64,000 bases of DNA, taken from NCBI GenBank assembly GCA_029834535.1, contig JAQMWT010000029.1:248001-312000 (forward strand). The letters are read 5' to 3'. The position numbers and the translations under genes are program-made. The stretch comes from Chrysophaeum taylorii. Taxonomy: Eukaryota; Sar; Pelagophyceae; Pelagomonadales; Pelagomonadaceae. The notes beneath the pieces were generated by a model. It was not told where the DNA came from, ran no database searches, and was given only the letters and a program-made list of their open reading frames with translations. Within the stretch, counting starts at the first letter, position 1. Each line of letters starts with the position of its first letter. Of the stretch, positions 1 to 10,975 are shown in pieces.

Positions 1-2
1 TC

Positions 3-2230
3 CAGGTTGCTACCGATCTTCTCATTGGGGTCGCCAACGACGACGGCGACGACGACGATCTCTTTGTCGTCACCGCCTCTGATGACGACGATGGGACTCA
101 CGCCGGGCTACCGCCAGCTGCGACAGAGAATGACAGCGACAGAAGGAACTCGACAGTGCTTTTGCTTGAGGAGCGAGAAACAGGCACGGTATCACTGCGC
201 ACGTGGTTGGAATATGCTCGCGGCGCGGGGCTGAGCGTATTCGTTGGCGTCGTCGCAATCTTCGTGATTGGTCAGGGCCTTCTTGTAGCAAGCGATGCCT
301 ACTTGTTGCGATGGAGTACAGCGTCTCGCCGCGGCCAGCGTCGTCCACGACGCTTGGCGATCTTCGCGTGTTTGACAGGCGCAACTGTCGTTGTCTCGCT
401 ATTGCGCGCCGCGTGTTTTTATTGGTGCGCGATGCGCGCCGCCACCTCGCTACATCACGACGCCCTCGCCGGCGTCATGCGTGCGCCGCTTTGGTGGCAT
501 ACCGGAACGCCGCGTGGCCAAGTCATAAATCGGTTTTCGAATGACGTGGGTAACGTGGACGAGCTGCTGGCGTGCGCCCGCGTCGTCAAATTTTCGCGCG
601 CACCCGCGCGCGGCTTGGAAGTTTTGTGTGCTCACTCCCCACAAACAAGTGTGTGATCCTTGTATCCCTATGCAGGCTCAGGCGCTCTTTGACCTCTTCC
701 AGCTTGGACTTTTAATGGCTTCGATTGTTATCACGGCGTGCGTCGCGGTCCCCTTTCTCGCCGTCCTCGTACCATTTCTTTGGATCATATTCCTCCGGTT
801 CAAGAAGTGGACAGCTAAGTCAATGACGGAGCTCAAGCGGATGGATCAGATTTTAAGGTCACCAGCTGTTTCGCGCTTCGCTGACACTCTCAATGGCCTC
901 GTCTCAATCCGCACCTTCGATAGCATGGCGGAGTCCGCGCGCCGCGACCTCGACGCCGCGCTCGACGTTGGAGGGAGAGCTTGGTTTTGGTGGCTTCTAA
1001 GTCAGCGGCTCCTGGGTTTCTACCTGGACGCCATGTGTTTGTTCTTCTTGTCCACGCTTGTAGCGTTGACCATCGGCTTCAAGGTCGCGAACGCTGGAAA
1101 GAATGCTCTCGAGCCCGAGTTTCTGGCGCTTGGATTGCTATACACCGTGTAACACCCGGCGCACAGCTTGATCGTTTTCTTAAGTGTTTGTCCCGGTCGA
1201 TTTCGAGCGCGAGCGCTTCGCTTCATAGGCAACTTGCTTCCAATTTCCAATGGACCGTCCGCCAGTACGCGTTGGCCGAAAGCTTTATGGCGTCAGTCGA
1301 GCGCCTCCTTCACTACGGACGCGAACTTCCACGAGAGGGCGGCGACGTCGGAACTTCTTCGCCGCCCCCCCCGCAGTGGCCCGAGTCGGCTCGCGTCGAA
1401 CTCGTCGACCTCTGCATTCGATATCGCCCCGACCTGCCCGACGTCCTGCACGACATTTCCGCCTCGTTTCCCTCGGGTTCCACGGTCGGCGTCGCCGGTC
1501 GCAGCGGCTCGGGAAAGTCGAGCTTGGGTCTAGCCATGGCTAGATTCAACATTGTGTCTCGCGGTCGCATCTTGCTCGACGGGCTCGATGTCACCAACGT
1601 GCCGCTTGACAGCCTGCGCGAGCACGTGTCCATTATTCCGCAGGACCCACATCTCTTTGCTGGAGTCTTGCGAGACAACGTCGACCCTTTTCGCGAGAAA
1701 TCTGACGAAGAAGTGGCCGACGCCCTCCGCGCCGTAGGCTTTCCCGCTAACGAGAATAGCGCCCTTCTCGCCATGCCTGTCACCGAGCAGGCGGGTAATC
1801 TCAGTATTGGAATGCGCCAGCTTGTCTGTCTCTCTCGAGCCCTCCTGTTGCGCCGCGAGGTCATAACCCTCGACGAGGTCAGTTGTTGTGTTTCTCGACG
1901 TGATGCTGGCCAGCAGGCCACGGCAGGCATTGATATGAACCTCGATGCTCGGATTCAAAACATGCTTCGCAAGGCCACGGCACTTGGCCAGAAATCTACC
2001 GTCTTCATCGTCGTAAGTGCCAACGCGCGTCCTTTTTTCGATGCCAAATACGTGAAGCGTAGGCACATCGCATATGGACCATAAAAGATGCCGATCTCAT
2101 TCTCGTCCTTGACAATGGTCGCCTCGTCGAGCTCGCGCCGCCCTCCGAGCTCCTCGCCAACCCACGGTCAGCTTTTCGCGCCATGTACGATGCCGCTCTC
2201 GCCCCCGCCGGCGACAGTTCCCGAGAATAA
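3..2230 (+). CDS. ABC transporter, subfamily C (MRP-like), C-terminal half, 5' truncated by window edge
   Basis: Second half of an ABCC full transporter: an acidic linker (open from position 3), the second membrane domain, and the second nucleotide-binding domain. Exons read by eye: 3-569, 676-1148, 1229-1877, 1917-2012, 2063-2230. The TMD carries NRFSNDV and a VDELL motif typical of MRP coupling helices, then QWTVRQ before the NBD. The NBD has Walker A GRSGSGKSS, Q-loop IIPQDPHLF, signature LSIGMRQ, Walker B VITLDE, a spliced ATAGID D-loop and an AHR switch histidine created by the last intron. Introns 2-4 are GT-AG (80, 39 and 50 nt); the first seems to need a GC donor at 570. ABCC proteins export conjugates or load vacuoles; the substrate cannot be told. 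NBD1 and TMD1 lie upstream. Confidence 0.93.
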
Positions 2231-2677
2231 ACTATTTTCGGCTACGACGTACTACGCGTGAGCTACGAAGAGACTACTTCATCATCAAAGTTCTGGACAT
2301 CATCAGAATAGGAAGAAAGAGCACGACGAGTCGTGGACTGACTTCTCGTTTGTTTTAGTTCGGTCGTTCGTTCGAACTTCTACGGCTTTCTCTGACGGAG
2401 GCGAGTCACACACTCACGATTAGTAATGCAGACGTATATGTGTCGTTGTTATCGTTAGAAATCCAGCGTGGTTTGTGCGCCGCAAATCTCGTCGACCTTT
2501 GATTCCCCGGCGGAAGGAAGGAAGAAGGGCCGCGCAAACTCGCGCAAATAACAAATACCCCGCGTTTTGAACAGGTGTCGTGGCGCCCATTTCCTAAACA
2601 CAATACTACGGTGGTAGGAGACGAAACAAAGCGGCGGCGGCGGCGGCGGCGGCGGCTCATAAGGAAGGCGCGCGTGA
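2231..2677. other. Convergent intergenic region with (CGG)n
   Basis: Lies between the 3' ends of the ABC transporter and the methyltransferase. It contains an AATAAA-like signal overlapping the ABC stop codon and a pure CGG microsatellite at 2632-2656. No coding signal seen. Confidence 0.6.
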
Positions 2678-3550
2678 TTATTGGTCGCGCGTAGCGACCA
2701 CGAACGAATAGAGGCGGCACTCGGGGTAGCCGTCGCGGAAGCGCCCGAAATGCAATTCGGCACCTCCAAAATGATGAGCTCTTATGACGGTCCACCCCAG
2801 AGTCGCAAGGAGGTTCGTCACGTCGGCCGTTTCGAAAGAGTGTAGGTCTAGGCCAGACTCGCGAACCGACGTGCCGTCGCTGTCGTCGAGGAAGTTTAGT
2901 ACGACGACCGAGCCGGGGGTGCTCAACGAAGTGAGCTCCCTAATAAGCTTGATTTGGATTTGAGGATCGAGCCAAGGGAGCAGGCCCTCGGCGACCCAGC
3001 ACGTAGGTCGCGAGGTATCAAAGTCTTGGAGCGCGAGGTCGTCGAGCGCAAAGTCGAGATCGACGGACACGACTCGACACGTCGGTTTCGCTCCGAGGAG
3101 TTCAAAGAACTTGTGTCGCACGGCGTTCACCTCGGCACGATCGACCTCCCAGACTACGGAATCGGACGGCATGTCGAGCCGAAACGGACGCGTGTCGAAG
3201 CCCGCGCCGAGATTGACGACTTGTCTGCCTTCGAAGGCTTCGAGTCGACGATCGATAAAATGCGTTCGCACGGCTGTCCAGTCTTTGTGAAATCGCGGCC
3301 ACAGCTTGGAGGGGTCATCGAGATGCCCGAACGTGGTCGAAAATTCATTGCCTTGCTTTCCAGCGAGCAACGACGCGTAGGGATCAACGAACAAGGCGTC
3401 GTCGCGCGCAGACTCAACCGCGCGTTCGTACGCGACCCCAAACGCAGTCCCTCCGACGAAGGAGGCCGACGCCATGGACATCTCGAGCTCTTTGACGACC
3501 CTCGGCGTCGGTTTCAGCACAGCGGCAGCAACACGCGAGACGGCGCGCAT
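2678..3550 (-). CDS. Leucine carboxyl methyltransferase-like (PPM family) SAM-dependent methyltransferase
   Basis: A 290-residue intronless protein. It has the family's SAM-binding block NLGAGFDTRPFRL (about residues 112-124), an acidic W-E-V-D-R following strand 2, and the AEGLLPWL motif. These are hallmarks of the LCM/TIGR00027 group (leucine carboxyl methyltransferase of PP2A, tRNA-yW methyltransferase, bacterial S-adenosyl-dependent relatives). The first 25 residues (MRAVSRVAAAVLKP and on) are basic and Ala/Val-rich, which may be an organellar leader. The sequence looks closer to the small bacterial-type group than to PP2A-specific LCMT1, so the substrate is unknown. It starts head-to-head with the dsRNA-binding-like gene. 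Confidence 0.88.
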   Translation of the reverse strand: MRAVSRVAAAVLKPTPRVVKELEMSMASASFVGGTAFGVAYERAVESARDDALFVDPYASLLAGKQGNEFSTTFGHLDDPSKLWPRFHKDWTAVRTHFIDRRLEAFEGRQVVNLGAGFDTRPFRLDMPSDSVVWEVDRAEVNAVRHKFFELLGAKPTCRVVSVDLDFALDDLALQDFDTSRPTCWVAEGLLPWLDPQIQIKLIRELTSLSTPGSVVVLNFLDDSDGTSVRESGLDLHSFETADVTNLLATLGWTVIRAHHFGGAELHFGRFRDGYPECRLYSFVVATRDQ

Positions 3551-3618
3551 TATTTAGTTTTGCCGAAAAGGAGAACCGCTCCAGCGTTCCGTTGATTGTG
3601 TTGGAGGCTGGCTGGCCG
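3551..3618. promoter_or_regulatory. Putative bidirectional promoter, 68 bp
   Basis: Only 68 bp separate the start codons of two divergent genes, so the methyltransferase and the dsRNA-binding-like gene probably share it. It includes a TATTTAGTTTT AT-rich core next to the left gene. Inferred from position only. Confidence 0.4.
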
Positions 3619-4727
3619 ATGGGAAAGAGGAAGAAGAAGGGGGATAGCGCGACGGCGTTTCCGGTATTTCACATCAAGAAGCAACGGCTCAACCAGGAGA
3701 CGAACCTGACGGCGCTCGTGGCGCTGCACAAGTACGCACACAAGTTCAAGCTCGGTGCGCCGGGATTTCGGGAGAAGGGATCGAATCCCTTCGTCATTAC
3801 CGTCGTCCTCAACGGTTCCGAGCTGGGGACGGCACAGCACGGGGAGAAAGAGGCGGCGATGGAAAAGGCATGCCTCATTACGCTGCACTTGCTCGACCCC
3901 GACGGCAAGTCGATCGTCGCCAACATACACCACCCAAACGAGGTTCGTCGTCGTCGTCGTCGTCGTCGTCGAGTATTTTTATTCGCACGACTCGCGACCG
4001 TCGCGCAGGCCGAACTGAAGAAGCTGTGCTTGCAAATCACGAACGCGAAGCAAGACGAGATCCGGGCGCTCGCGCAGAGCGCGGCCGCCGCGCCGCTGCC
4101 AACGACCGCGTCCCCGCCTTTTTCGGGCGGCGTACCCCCGTTTGCCGCCGCCTTCCCGGGGATGACCCCAATGATGTTTCCGGCGCCGCAATATCCGGGG
4201 GGTTCGGCGGGTATGGCCGCGTCGCCGGCGGCCGTGTGGGGGGCCGCGCCCGTCGGTCCGTTTGGCGGCGGCGGCGGCGGCACCTTCCCGATGCCGCTTC
4301 CCGTCGCGCGCGGTCCGCAATCCTCGGTACCGCCGCCAACACCACAGGTGCGACGGGTGCCGTTCCTTTTAACGCCATCTTGCAGGTGACGTCGGAAGTG
4401 GTGGCACCCACGGGAGGTCATCAGCACGCGACGGCGACGCCCGCTCCGCTCCCGCCACTCACGCTCGCGACGCGGTCGTCGTCGGAAGCTGGGTTCAAGT
4501 CTGGCGGCGGCGGCGACGACAAGCTCGTTTGGACGAATGACGATGTCTCGCCAGAAGAAGCGCGTGCGGCGCTGCCCAAGTATCGCGGCATAGAGCCTAG
4601 CAGACCCGCCGCCGCGCCCGTCGATGACACGCCAACCGACGAGTCGATCGAGGCGTTGCTCGAGGAAGTTGCCGCGCGACATCGTGCTTCGTCCTCCCAA
4701 TTAGTTTCCATGCCCGCGCCGACATGA
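3619..4727 (+). CDS. dsRNA-binding-motif-like protein with Pro/Gly/Ala-rich tail
   Basis: About 334 residues in three exons: 3619-3942, 4009-4347, 4386-4727 (introns of 66 and 38 nt; the first contains a GTC repeat). I chose the ATG of MGKRKKKG; upstream in-frame codons are non-ATG. Residues about 30-95 resemble a dsRBD: LVALHKYAHKFKLGAP, then NPFVITVVLNGSELGTA, then EKEAAMEKACLITLHLL, which matches the alpha-beta-beta-beta-alpha order of the fold. The middle is Pro/Gly/Ala/Met-rich and disordered. The C-terminus carries a conserved-looking acidic motif with LVWTNDDVSPEEARAALPKY and a final short helix. Probably RNA-associated; partner and process are unknown. Confidence 0.72.
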
Positions 4728-5901
4728 TATGCACGGTTCTCCGCGTTGACGACCTCGACGAGGACCTCGCTTCGAGTTTTTGACGCATTCGTGCTATTTC
4801 CAATCGGTACTTCCTTTTTATTAGTTTCTTTTCTTCTTCTTCGACCTTGCGCTTCTTCGACAGCGGGTGCTGACGAACGTCACCATCGGCGCGTTGCTCT
4901 CGACCGACGCATCTCCGTCCTCTCCGACTTGATGATATTATGCAGACACAACGGGTGCTTGGTTTCGCTCCTGTCGCTCGTCGCAAAGCAAAGTCCTTGT
5001 GGGCAGGCACTGTTTCTTTTTGGACTCCATTACCATTATTCCTTGGCCGCTCGGGCGGTCGCGGATCGCGAGAGTTGTTCGCGCGCGTGTCGTACAACGT
5101 ACAAGAAGAGATTCTGCTGCTCTGGGCCACTCTCGTCGGTTTGTTGCATTATTCTCGCCATCGATTCTGACTCGGTCACTGTACCCAGTTATTATTCTTT
5201 GCGCGTGCTATGGTTGCGCCGCCGTCCTCGTTGGAGGTTCGTTCTCTTGCCCGTCGCGTTGCTGCCTCTAGGTGTTGATGGTGGACTCGCTCTCCAGAGC
5301 TCCCTATTCAGTGAGTGGCACTTGTAGCACTGCTCCCGGGACCGACCGACTTAGAGACTCGCTGATGAGCACTGTCAGGCTGCAGCTGGTGGGAGGCTTT
5401 TGGCCGTATCCTGTTGCGTTTTGTAGTGCAGGTGCGCGCCGGTGGTTGCCGTCGATGTACATTAGGTTGCACTGTTTCGATCCACCAAGTTCCAGGTGCG
5501 GTACCCCGCGGGCGGAATAGAGCCCCACAACCTCTGTGTGTCCCCTTCGTTGCTCCGTGCCGAGACCGTTCTCCAAAGCCGCTCATTAATTGCGTAGCAA
5601 TTTCAAAGTACTCTTTTTGCCCGCCCACGAACTGCACCTCCCGCCGCAGGGGGCGCTGCTCTGCTCCGTTGAACGAACGAACGAACGAACGAACGGCAGC
5701 CCCAGCGGGAGGCGCGGCTCGTCCGCTTTGCCATCTTGCGGCACGTTACTAATCGGCCCGCTCTCTCATCACCAGGATTGGCCATGCAGTTACACGAGGG
5801 AAGTAGGGTGCAGAACGGCAAGAGGGTGTCGCAAAACTTAGTAGTAGTACAGAGGGCTATAAAAATGCCGGGGACCTCCTCGCCGTGGAGGAGGTAGTCA
5901 A
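4728..5901. other. 1.2 kb convergent intergenic region
   Basis: Between two 3' ends. Pyrimidine-rich stretches follow the upstream gene. A short CGAA microsatellite lies at 5671-5694. Open frames here have no recognisable domain and biased composition, so I see no gene. Confidence 0.5.
5671..5694. repeat. (CGAA)n microsatellite
   Basis: About six tandem CGAA/GAAC units, pure. Confidence 0.85.
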
Positions 5902-6366
5902 TCACGCAAAAGCGGGGTCGTCGTAGAAAAGGTCGCGCTGCAGCTCGGCTTGAAGCTCGGCATGAAATAGGTCAAAGCGCTCTTCGGCCGAGGCCTTGAT
6001 CCCGATAGACGCGAGGAGCTCGCGTTCTTCAGGCGTCGGACTTCGGCACTTGCCCTTGCCGTCGAGCTTGCGTCGCTGATCGACAATCCACCAATCGAGC
6101 TTCCTGTCTTCGCTGCGATAGGGGAGCCTTCCATTCGCGTCGTACCACTCCTTCACCGCTTGGAACTTTATTTTCCAACGCTCCGCAAAGCTTACCGGCG
6201 CGGACGGTGAGCTCTTCATCTTCTTCTTTACGCGCGGCTCGTTGCATTTGCTAAAGATCTTTGCCTTCTTTTGGGGCTCATCCTCCGGATCCTTTTCGTT
6301 GCGGTCGCTAAAGACCTTCTTCTTCTTCTTCTTCTTCTTCGTATTGTCTCCGGGCTGCTCCTTCAT
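5902..6366 (-). CDS. Helicase-associated (HA) domain protein, small nuclear-type
   Basis: A 154-residue protein from the ATG at 6366. The N-terminus is lysine-rich, including a run of eight Lys and further KKK clusters that look like nuclear localisation signals. Residues about 62-125 match an HA domain: FAERWKIKFQAVKEWY, then a G-x-L-P stretch, LDWWIVDQRRKLDGKGK, then a LLASIGI ending. HA domains are short Trp-rich helical bundles, often in tandem in stramenopile proteins and beside SNF2-type helicases. Here a single copy stands alone, followed by an acidic C-terminal helix. A DNA-contacting role is inferred. An upstream exon cannot be excluded. Confidence 0.75.
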   Translation of the reverse strand: MKEQPGDNTKKKKKKKKVFSDRNEKDPEDEPQKKAKIFSKCNEPRVKKKMKSSPSAPVSFAERWKIKFQAVKEWYDANGRLPYRSEDRKLDWWIVDQRRKLDGKGKCRSPTPEERELLASIGIKASAEERFDLFHAELQAELQRDLFYDDPAFA

Positions 6367-7127
6367 CTCTCTCAAAGAAACGAAGATCCGCGTCTGGAAT
6401 TCAAATCATTCTTTGCAAACGACACAATATAACTCCGTTGAGACTCCGTATAAGAAGGCGAAATTTGAACACGTACGGGGGGGGGTTTGCGAGAGAAGAA
6501 TCGGCAATTAATTATGTTTTGGGGGGGCTCGATGAGCACAACCACCCCGCAACTTTTTGGCAGCGAGTCAAGCGCCGCCATCATATCAAGCTAGGTGGCT
6601 GGCTGGCTGGCTGCACACACGGGATGTAAGTACAAATATACCAATGATAAATCAAAATAATCTCGTCGAGGAAAGAAGATCCGCCGCTCGCGAACTAACT
6701 AACTATAACTTCCGACCTCCCTCGAGCATGGGAGCCAGGCCGGACCGACAGGCGCCAGTCCGGAATCACGGGTCTGTAGACGAGGGGGCGCCGAAAGGTG
6801 GGTCGGCGGAGACTGATCGTCAGGCTTGTCGCCATGCGACGATGTGACTGACAACCAACTCGTCGACAACCTTCCGTCTGCGCCCACCGGCCATACCCCG
6901 CCCCACTGCGATTGTTCCGGCTGCTGCCAACCGGCCCGCCCGGGAGGCGACCAGGTAGGTGCCAAGTTACGCCGGGAGGGCGGATGCCCTCGCAAGGAAG
7001 GCTCAGGATTCATGAGGTCCTCCGTCGTCGCAACCACGCGGTCGGCGATCAGGGTCGCCGCAGGAGAAAGAAAGGCCCGATACATTGTACGTGGCGCAGC
7101 ACCCAAGCCTCGCCTCCAGGTCCTCTC
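6367..7127. other. Intergenic region between two minus-strand genes
   Basis: Holds the 3' flank of the JmjC gene and the 5' flank of the HA gene, with a G-run near 6480 and a GGCT/GCTG simple repeat near 6597. Open frames here look like shadows; no gene called. Confidence 0.5.
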
Positions 7128-9339
7128 TCAGATTTGGAGGTGGACGAGATGCTGGCAGGCGGTATCGACGTCGAGGCGGAGGTAGCGCACAATGACGGCC
7201 ATACAGTCGGGATGGACCCATCGCAGGGCTTGGAGCTTGGCGCGGCGGTCTCGGGTCCCGGTGCTGCAGTGCAAAATCTGGAGGGCTTTACGCAGATGCT
7301 TGCGATCTTCGCCGGTCGCCCGGAGAACCGCGGCGTTGATCTCGCTGACGAGGCCGACGTAAAAGACCTGCGTCGAGGCCGCGTGGTCTTTTAGTCGCTC
7401 GAAAAAAAAAGAAAACGCACGTCGGTCATAGATATGGTGGTGTCGCAGGCGTGCAGGCAGCTCGGCCTTTGGGAATCGGCGATGACGGACCTATTCCGCG
7501 AAATCAAAGAGAGAAAGCGGGGTACGCACTCGAGGGAATCGAGGAAGGACTCGCCCCAGATGAACTCGCCAAAGAGTTGGAGCTTGGTCTGGAGCGTGAG
7601 GACGCGGTGGTAAGTGCCTGGCCTCAGCAAGAAGAAGTCGCCCGCGCGCAAGACGACGAGTCTGGCCGAAGGCAACGCGACAAACGCGGCCCAGTCGAAC
7701 CGCTGGTCTTCGTTTTCGTCGTCGTCGTCGCGATCGCGGAGTCTATCCGAGGCGTCGCCGTCGGCCATACTCCAACACGCGAACAACTGTTCGCCGCCGA
7801 TCACTTTGATCCAGGTCCCTGCGCGAGTGGCCGGCGCCGTCGAGTTTTGAAGGAAAAACAAAACTCACACGCGCCAAAGTTGTCTCGGTGATGCGCGGTG
7901 AGAGCGCCGGAAAGCATCATGGCCAACTTCGGGCGGAAGACGTGGCGACGTCTGAGCTCGAGGTGCGTGAGCCAGTTGGCAGGGTCCCAGGCCCGCGGCG
8001 TCCCAAGGCGCGGCTCGCCCGAAGACCTGAGCCAGTCGGGCTTCCACTCGGTGACCTTGGGGGCGTTCGACCAGAGCCCGACGACGCTCGCGCGTTCGGC
8101 GAGGGTCGCGACGTCGTCTTTGTCGCCGACGGGGCGCACGCGGTCGCACTCCGTCGCGGCGGCGACAAACGCCTTGAAGTCGAGGCTCGTGCCCTGGCCG
8201 CCGACCCCGCTCGGGTCGCGGCCGGCCGGCGCGAAGAGCGTCGACATTTGAGTCGAGCTCATAAGCTCGCGCATCGCCGCCGAGGCCCCGGCCGCGCGCG
8301 CGAGTCTTTCGAGCTCGGGGCCCGGCGGCCCGAGCTCGAAGACCTCGGACCGGAACTTGAAGGCGCACGCGTGGCGCGCCTCGTCGATCGCAAAATGTCG
8401 CACGCGCTCCGCCGCCGTCTCGACGGCCGAGTAGGGAACCCAGATCGCGTTTCCGCGCTTCGCGTTCGAGACGGCGGTCGCGAAGGCCTCCTCTTCGCCG
8501 TGCGGACTCAGCGCGCGCGACCGCATCACGCTCGCAAAGTCGGGGTGCTGCCCCGGCGACGACCACGGCGTCTCCGCCGGCGCCTCGACGTCGAGGCCCC
8601 CGGCGCGCAGCTCCAACCGACGCAGTCGTCCGACGACCTGCATGCGGTCCAACCTGCCTTCGGGCGCGACATTTCCCAGACCGCAAATCGGCAAGCGGAT
8701 CGCCAAGGGTGCGGTGCCGACCATCACCCCGTTGATCCAAAAGGTCGTCCGTCCCGGATCATCCCCGGAGACCCACGACCCTCGAGCGCGGACGTCAATC
8801 CACTCGCGTTTCGCCGCCAGACCGCTCAGCTCGCAAAACGGCGAACACGGCGACCACCGCTGCGACGCGCCGCACCACACCCCGAGAACCTGCCGCCCGC
8901 GCTGCGCGAGGACGCACACGTGGGACGAGTCGCCGGGTTTCGAGTAGCACACCACCAGCCACCGCTCCTCGGACGCGCTCGATACCGGCCGAAGCTTAAC
9001 CTCGCAGCTCAAAACCCAAAACCCGGGCGTTTCGTCTTGGACGCTCACGGGTGGCTCTAGCAGCACCACGTCGCGCGGATTTTCGAACAGCACGCACTCG
9101 GACTCTTGAGTTCCGCCGTGCAGAATAGCCCGCGCTCCGCCCGCGACCTTTTTCAGCTCGCGCGACGTCACCCGTCGGCGGGAACGTCGATTCTCCTCGC
9201 CCTCCGCCGGATTTAACTCACCAAAATCTATCGTCAGCCTCGCCTTGTGGTGCCCTGTCGCCGGGCCCACGGCCTCGGCCCTCCCCTCACAAGGGTCCAA
9301 CTTCATCCAGACGCCGTTGCCGTTGAATTTATGTCCCAT
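7128..9339 (-). CDS. JmjC-domain protein with N-terminal concanavalin-like segment
   Basis: About 689 residues in four exons on the minus strand: 9339-7869, 7818-7530, 7490-7421, 7367-7128 (introns 50, 39 and 53 nt; donors GTGAGT, GTGCGT, GTGCGT). The first splice rebuilds HHRDNFGAWTWIKVIGGE, matching the JmjC core with its HxD iron ligands (H484, D486) and the aromatic after it. The second His is in RPGTYHRV (H561), so the Fe(II)/2-oxoglutarate site looks intact. Residues about 60-260 resemble a LamG/SPRY-type beta sandwich (WVLSCEVKL, TTFWINGVMVGTAPLAI). Probably a protein or histone demethylase/hydroxylase; the substrate is unknown. The start is the ATG of MGHKFNGNG; a poly-Val readthrough upstream comes from an AAC repeat and is presumed untranslated. 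Confidence 0.82.
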
Positions 9340-9432
9340 TCGGCAACAACAACGGATCCCCAACGGCAAACCAAACTCTCGAAAATTGCAGCAAGCCACC
9401 ACCACCACCACCAACGGGTGTCCCTCCCTCCG

Positions 9433-9479
<47 letters not shown>

Positions 9480-9854
9480 AAGTAGCGATATCATTCATAT
9501 AGCGGCGGCAATCAATCAAACGTGGGAGCAGCAATCCACACTCGAACACGAAACGAGAAATCCAAGCCCCCAAAGAGAAAGAACCTCCGATAAAAATAAC
9601 GCACTCGACAAGGCGGGCCGCAGCAAGGCGACGCTAGGTCTGTCTGGGAAAGAAGACACGTCAGCCGCCGGACAGAGTGGGTGCATGTCGCGAGATATTA
9701 TCGCACCCTATACATAATAAATAAAACTTAAAATTTAAGAAGTCTGTTGCGCGCTCGGAGGCTCGGTGGCAGTCCCCTCGCTGCCTGCAAACACCGGAAG
9801 CGTCGCCGCGTCGCGCCTACGACGACGATCGAGATTTATAAGAAAAAAAATCTC
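9340..9854. other. Intergenic region, 5' of JmjC and 3' of GARP gene
   Basis: Contains the AAC microsatellite and an AT-rich patch near 9700-9740 with AATAAA-like motifs. No gene seen. Confidence 0.5.
9433..9480. repeat. (AAC)n microsatellite, 16 units
   Basis: Perfect trinucleotide array about 95 bp upstream of the chosen JmjC start codon. On the transcribed strand it reads GTT, so it would sit in the 5' leader or promoter. Confidence 0.95.
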
Positions 9855-10975
9855 TCACATCAACGCGTTGAGCTCGGCTTGCAAGTGTAGCTGCTCGTGC
9901 ATTTGCGCTTGGAGAGTGTTTTGGAGCTCGAGCCTGGAAACGACGCAGTAATCCCCCAACGGGCGGCGGCGGCGGCGGCGGAAGGACGCACTGTTCGTGT
10001 ACGAGCTGGTTGTGTACACTTTGAACGCGGACGAGCTGCGCCTGAACGCGGGTCTTCTGATTGGCGGCGTCTCTCTTCCGTGGCGGCTTACGATCTCGCG
10101 CTCGCCTCGCGCCAATAGTTGCCTGAACGAAGAAAAAAATTAAGAAACGCGCGCGCAGATAGATATCTAACGACGAGGTACCGGGAAGCTCCTGCCCCTG
10201 CGAGACTCTTGCCGGTTATCGAGGGGAGCTGCTTACTTGACCACTCGGCCTCGCTTTCGTCGTCGTCCTATGCGAGCACTCAACACCATTAAGAAGCGGA
10301 CGTCGCGCACTCTGAGCGAAGCCGACGGCGCCGTCGCGGCTGCTCGGGAGAAATAAAAATTTCGCGCGGGAGGGTCGACGCACGCGCGCGAGGGCGGTCG
10401 CTGTTGTCATCGTCTTCGTCGCCCAGTCTCACAAAGCCCTGAGTAGTAGTAGTAGTCAAGTGGGTCTCCTCCTTTTTTTTTTTGTCTCGACTCACGTCGC
10501 CTCGGTCGAGGCGCAAGTACTTGCGATAGTGGCCGAGGAACTCCTCCTTGGACCTTTCGTAGTGTAGGCGGTACTTCTGGAGATGACTCTTGATGTGCTC
10601 GGTCGTGAGACTGCCAAAGCGTTGGACCGAAAAGACAAAACGAAAACGAACGATCCGGATTCCGACGGCAACCTAGAAAATCGATGAGGAGAGCGACGGA
10701 CGCGAAAGACTCGCATCAGCCCTTTGAGGACTTTTGGCGACGACTGGCGAAGTCCGATCTCGAAAACGGCGATGGCCTGCGCCGGGTCACGCAGAGAGAC
10801 GAACGAATAACGTACGAAATCCTGCTCGAGTGCGCGCGCCGCTCGAACTGTTTCGTCGTCCGGGCCCGATTCGGCCTGTTTCGAGAAGCGTCGGGCGCGC
10901 GGGCATCGACCCTAACCTTAGTCAGCTTCCACGCGTCGGCCTCCGTCGGTTTTGCACCCTGAGTGTCCGTGACAT
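9855..10975 (-). CDS. GARP/Myb-SHLQKYR-type transcription factor with C-terminal coiled coil
   Basis: Minus-strand multi-exon gene recognised from motifs in several frames. Exons supported by splice sites: ...-10917, 10875-10816, 10776-10711, 10672-10496, 10438-10384, then an unresolved piece from 10339, 10122-9992, and 9933-9855. Joining gives ALEQDF, AIAVFEIGLRQSSPKVLKGL and LTTEHIKSHLQKYR, the helix 1, 2 and 3 signatures of GARP/MYB-CC domains. The last two exons join as VHNQLVHEQ plus LELQNTLQAQMHEQLHLQ, a coiled coil reminiscent of the MYB-CC LHEQL region. Plant GARP factors control phosphate, chloroplast and cytokinin programmes. The first exon and the linker between helices 2 and 3 (a 17-residue insertion as read) remain uncertain. 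Confidence 0.72.

Noticed and set aside
4746-5327. 193-codon plus-strand open frame
   Set aside because: Starts at a non-ATG codon, Cys/Leu/Arg-biased, no domain; lies in a convergent 3' region.
9303-9573. Poly-Val N-terminal extension of the JmjC protein
   Set aside because: Arises from translating the AAC repeat; the ATG at 9339 begins plausible protein sequence.
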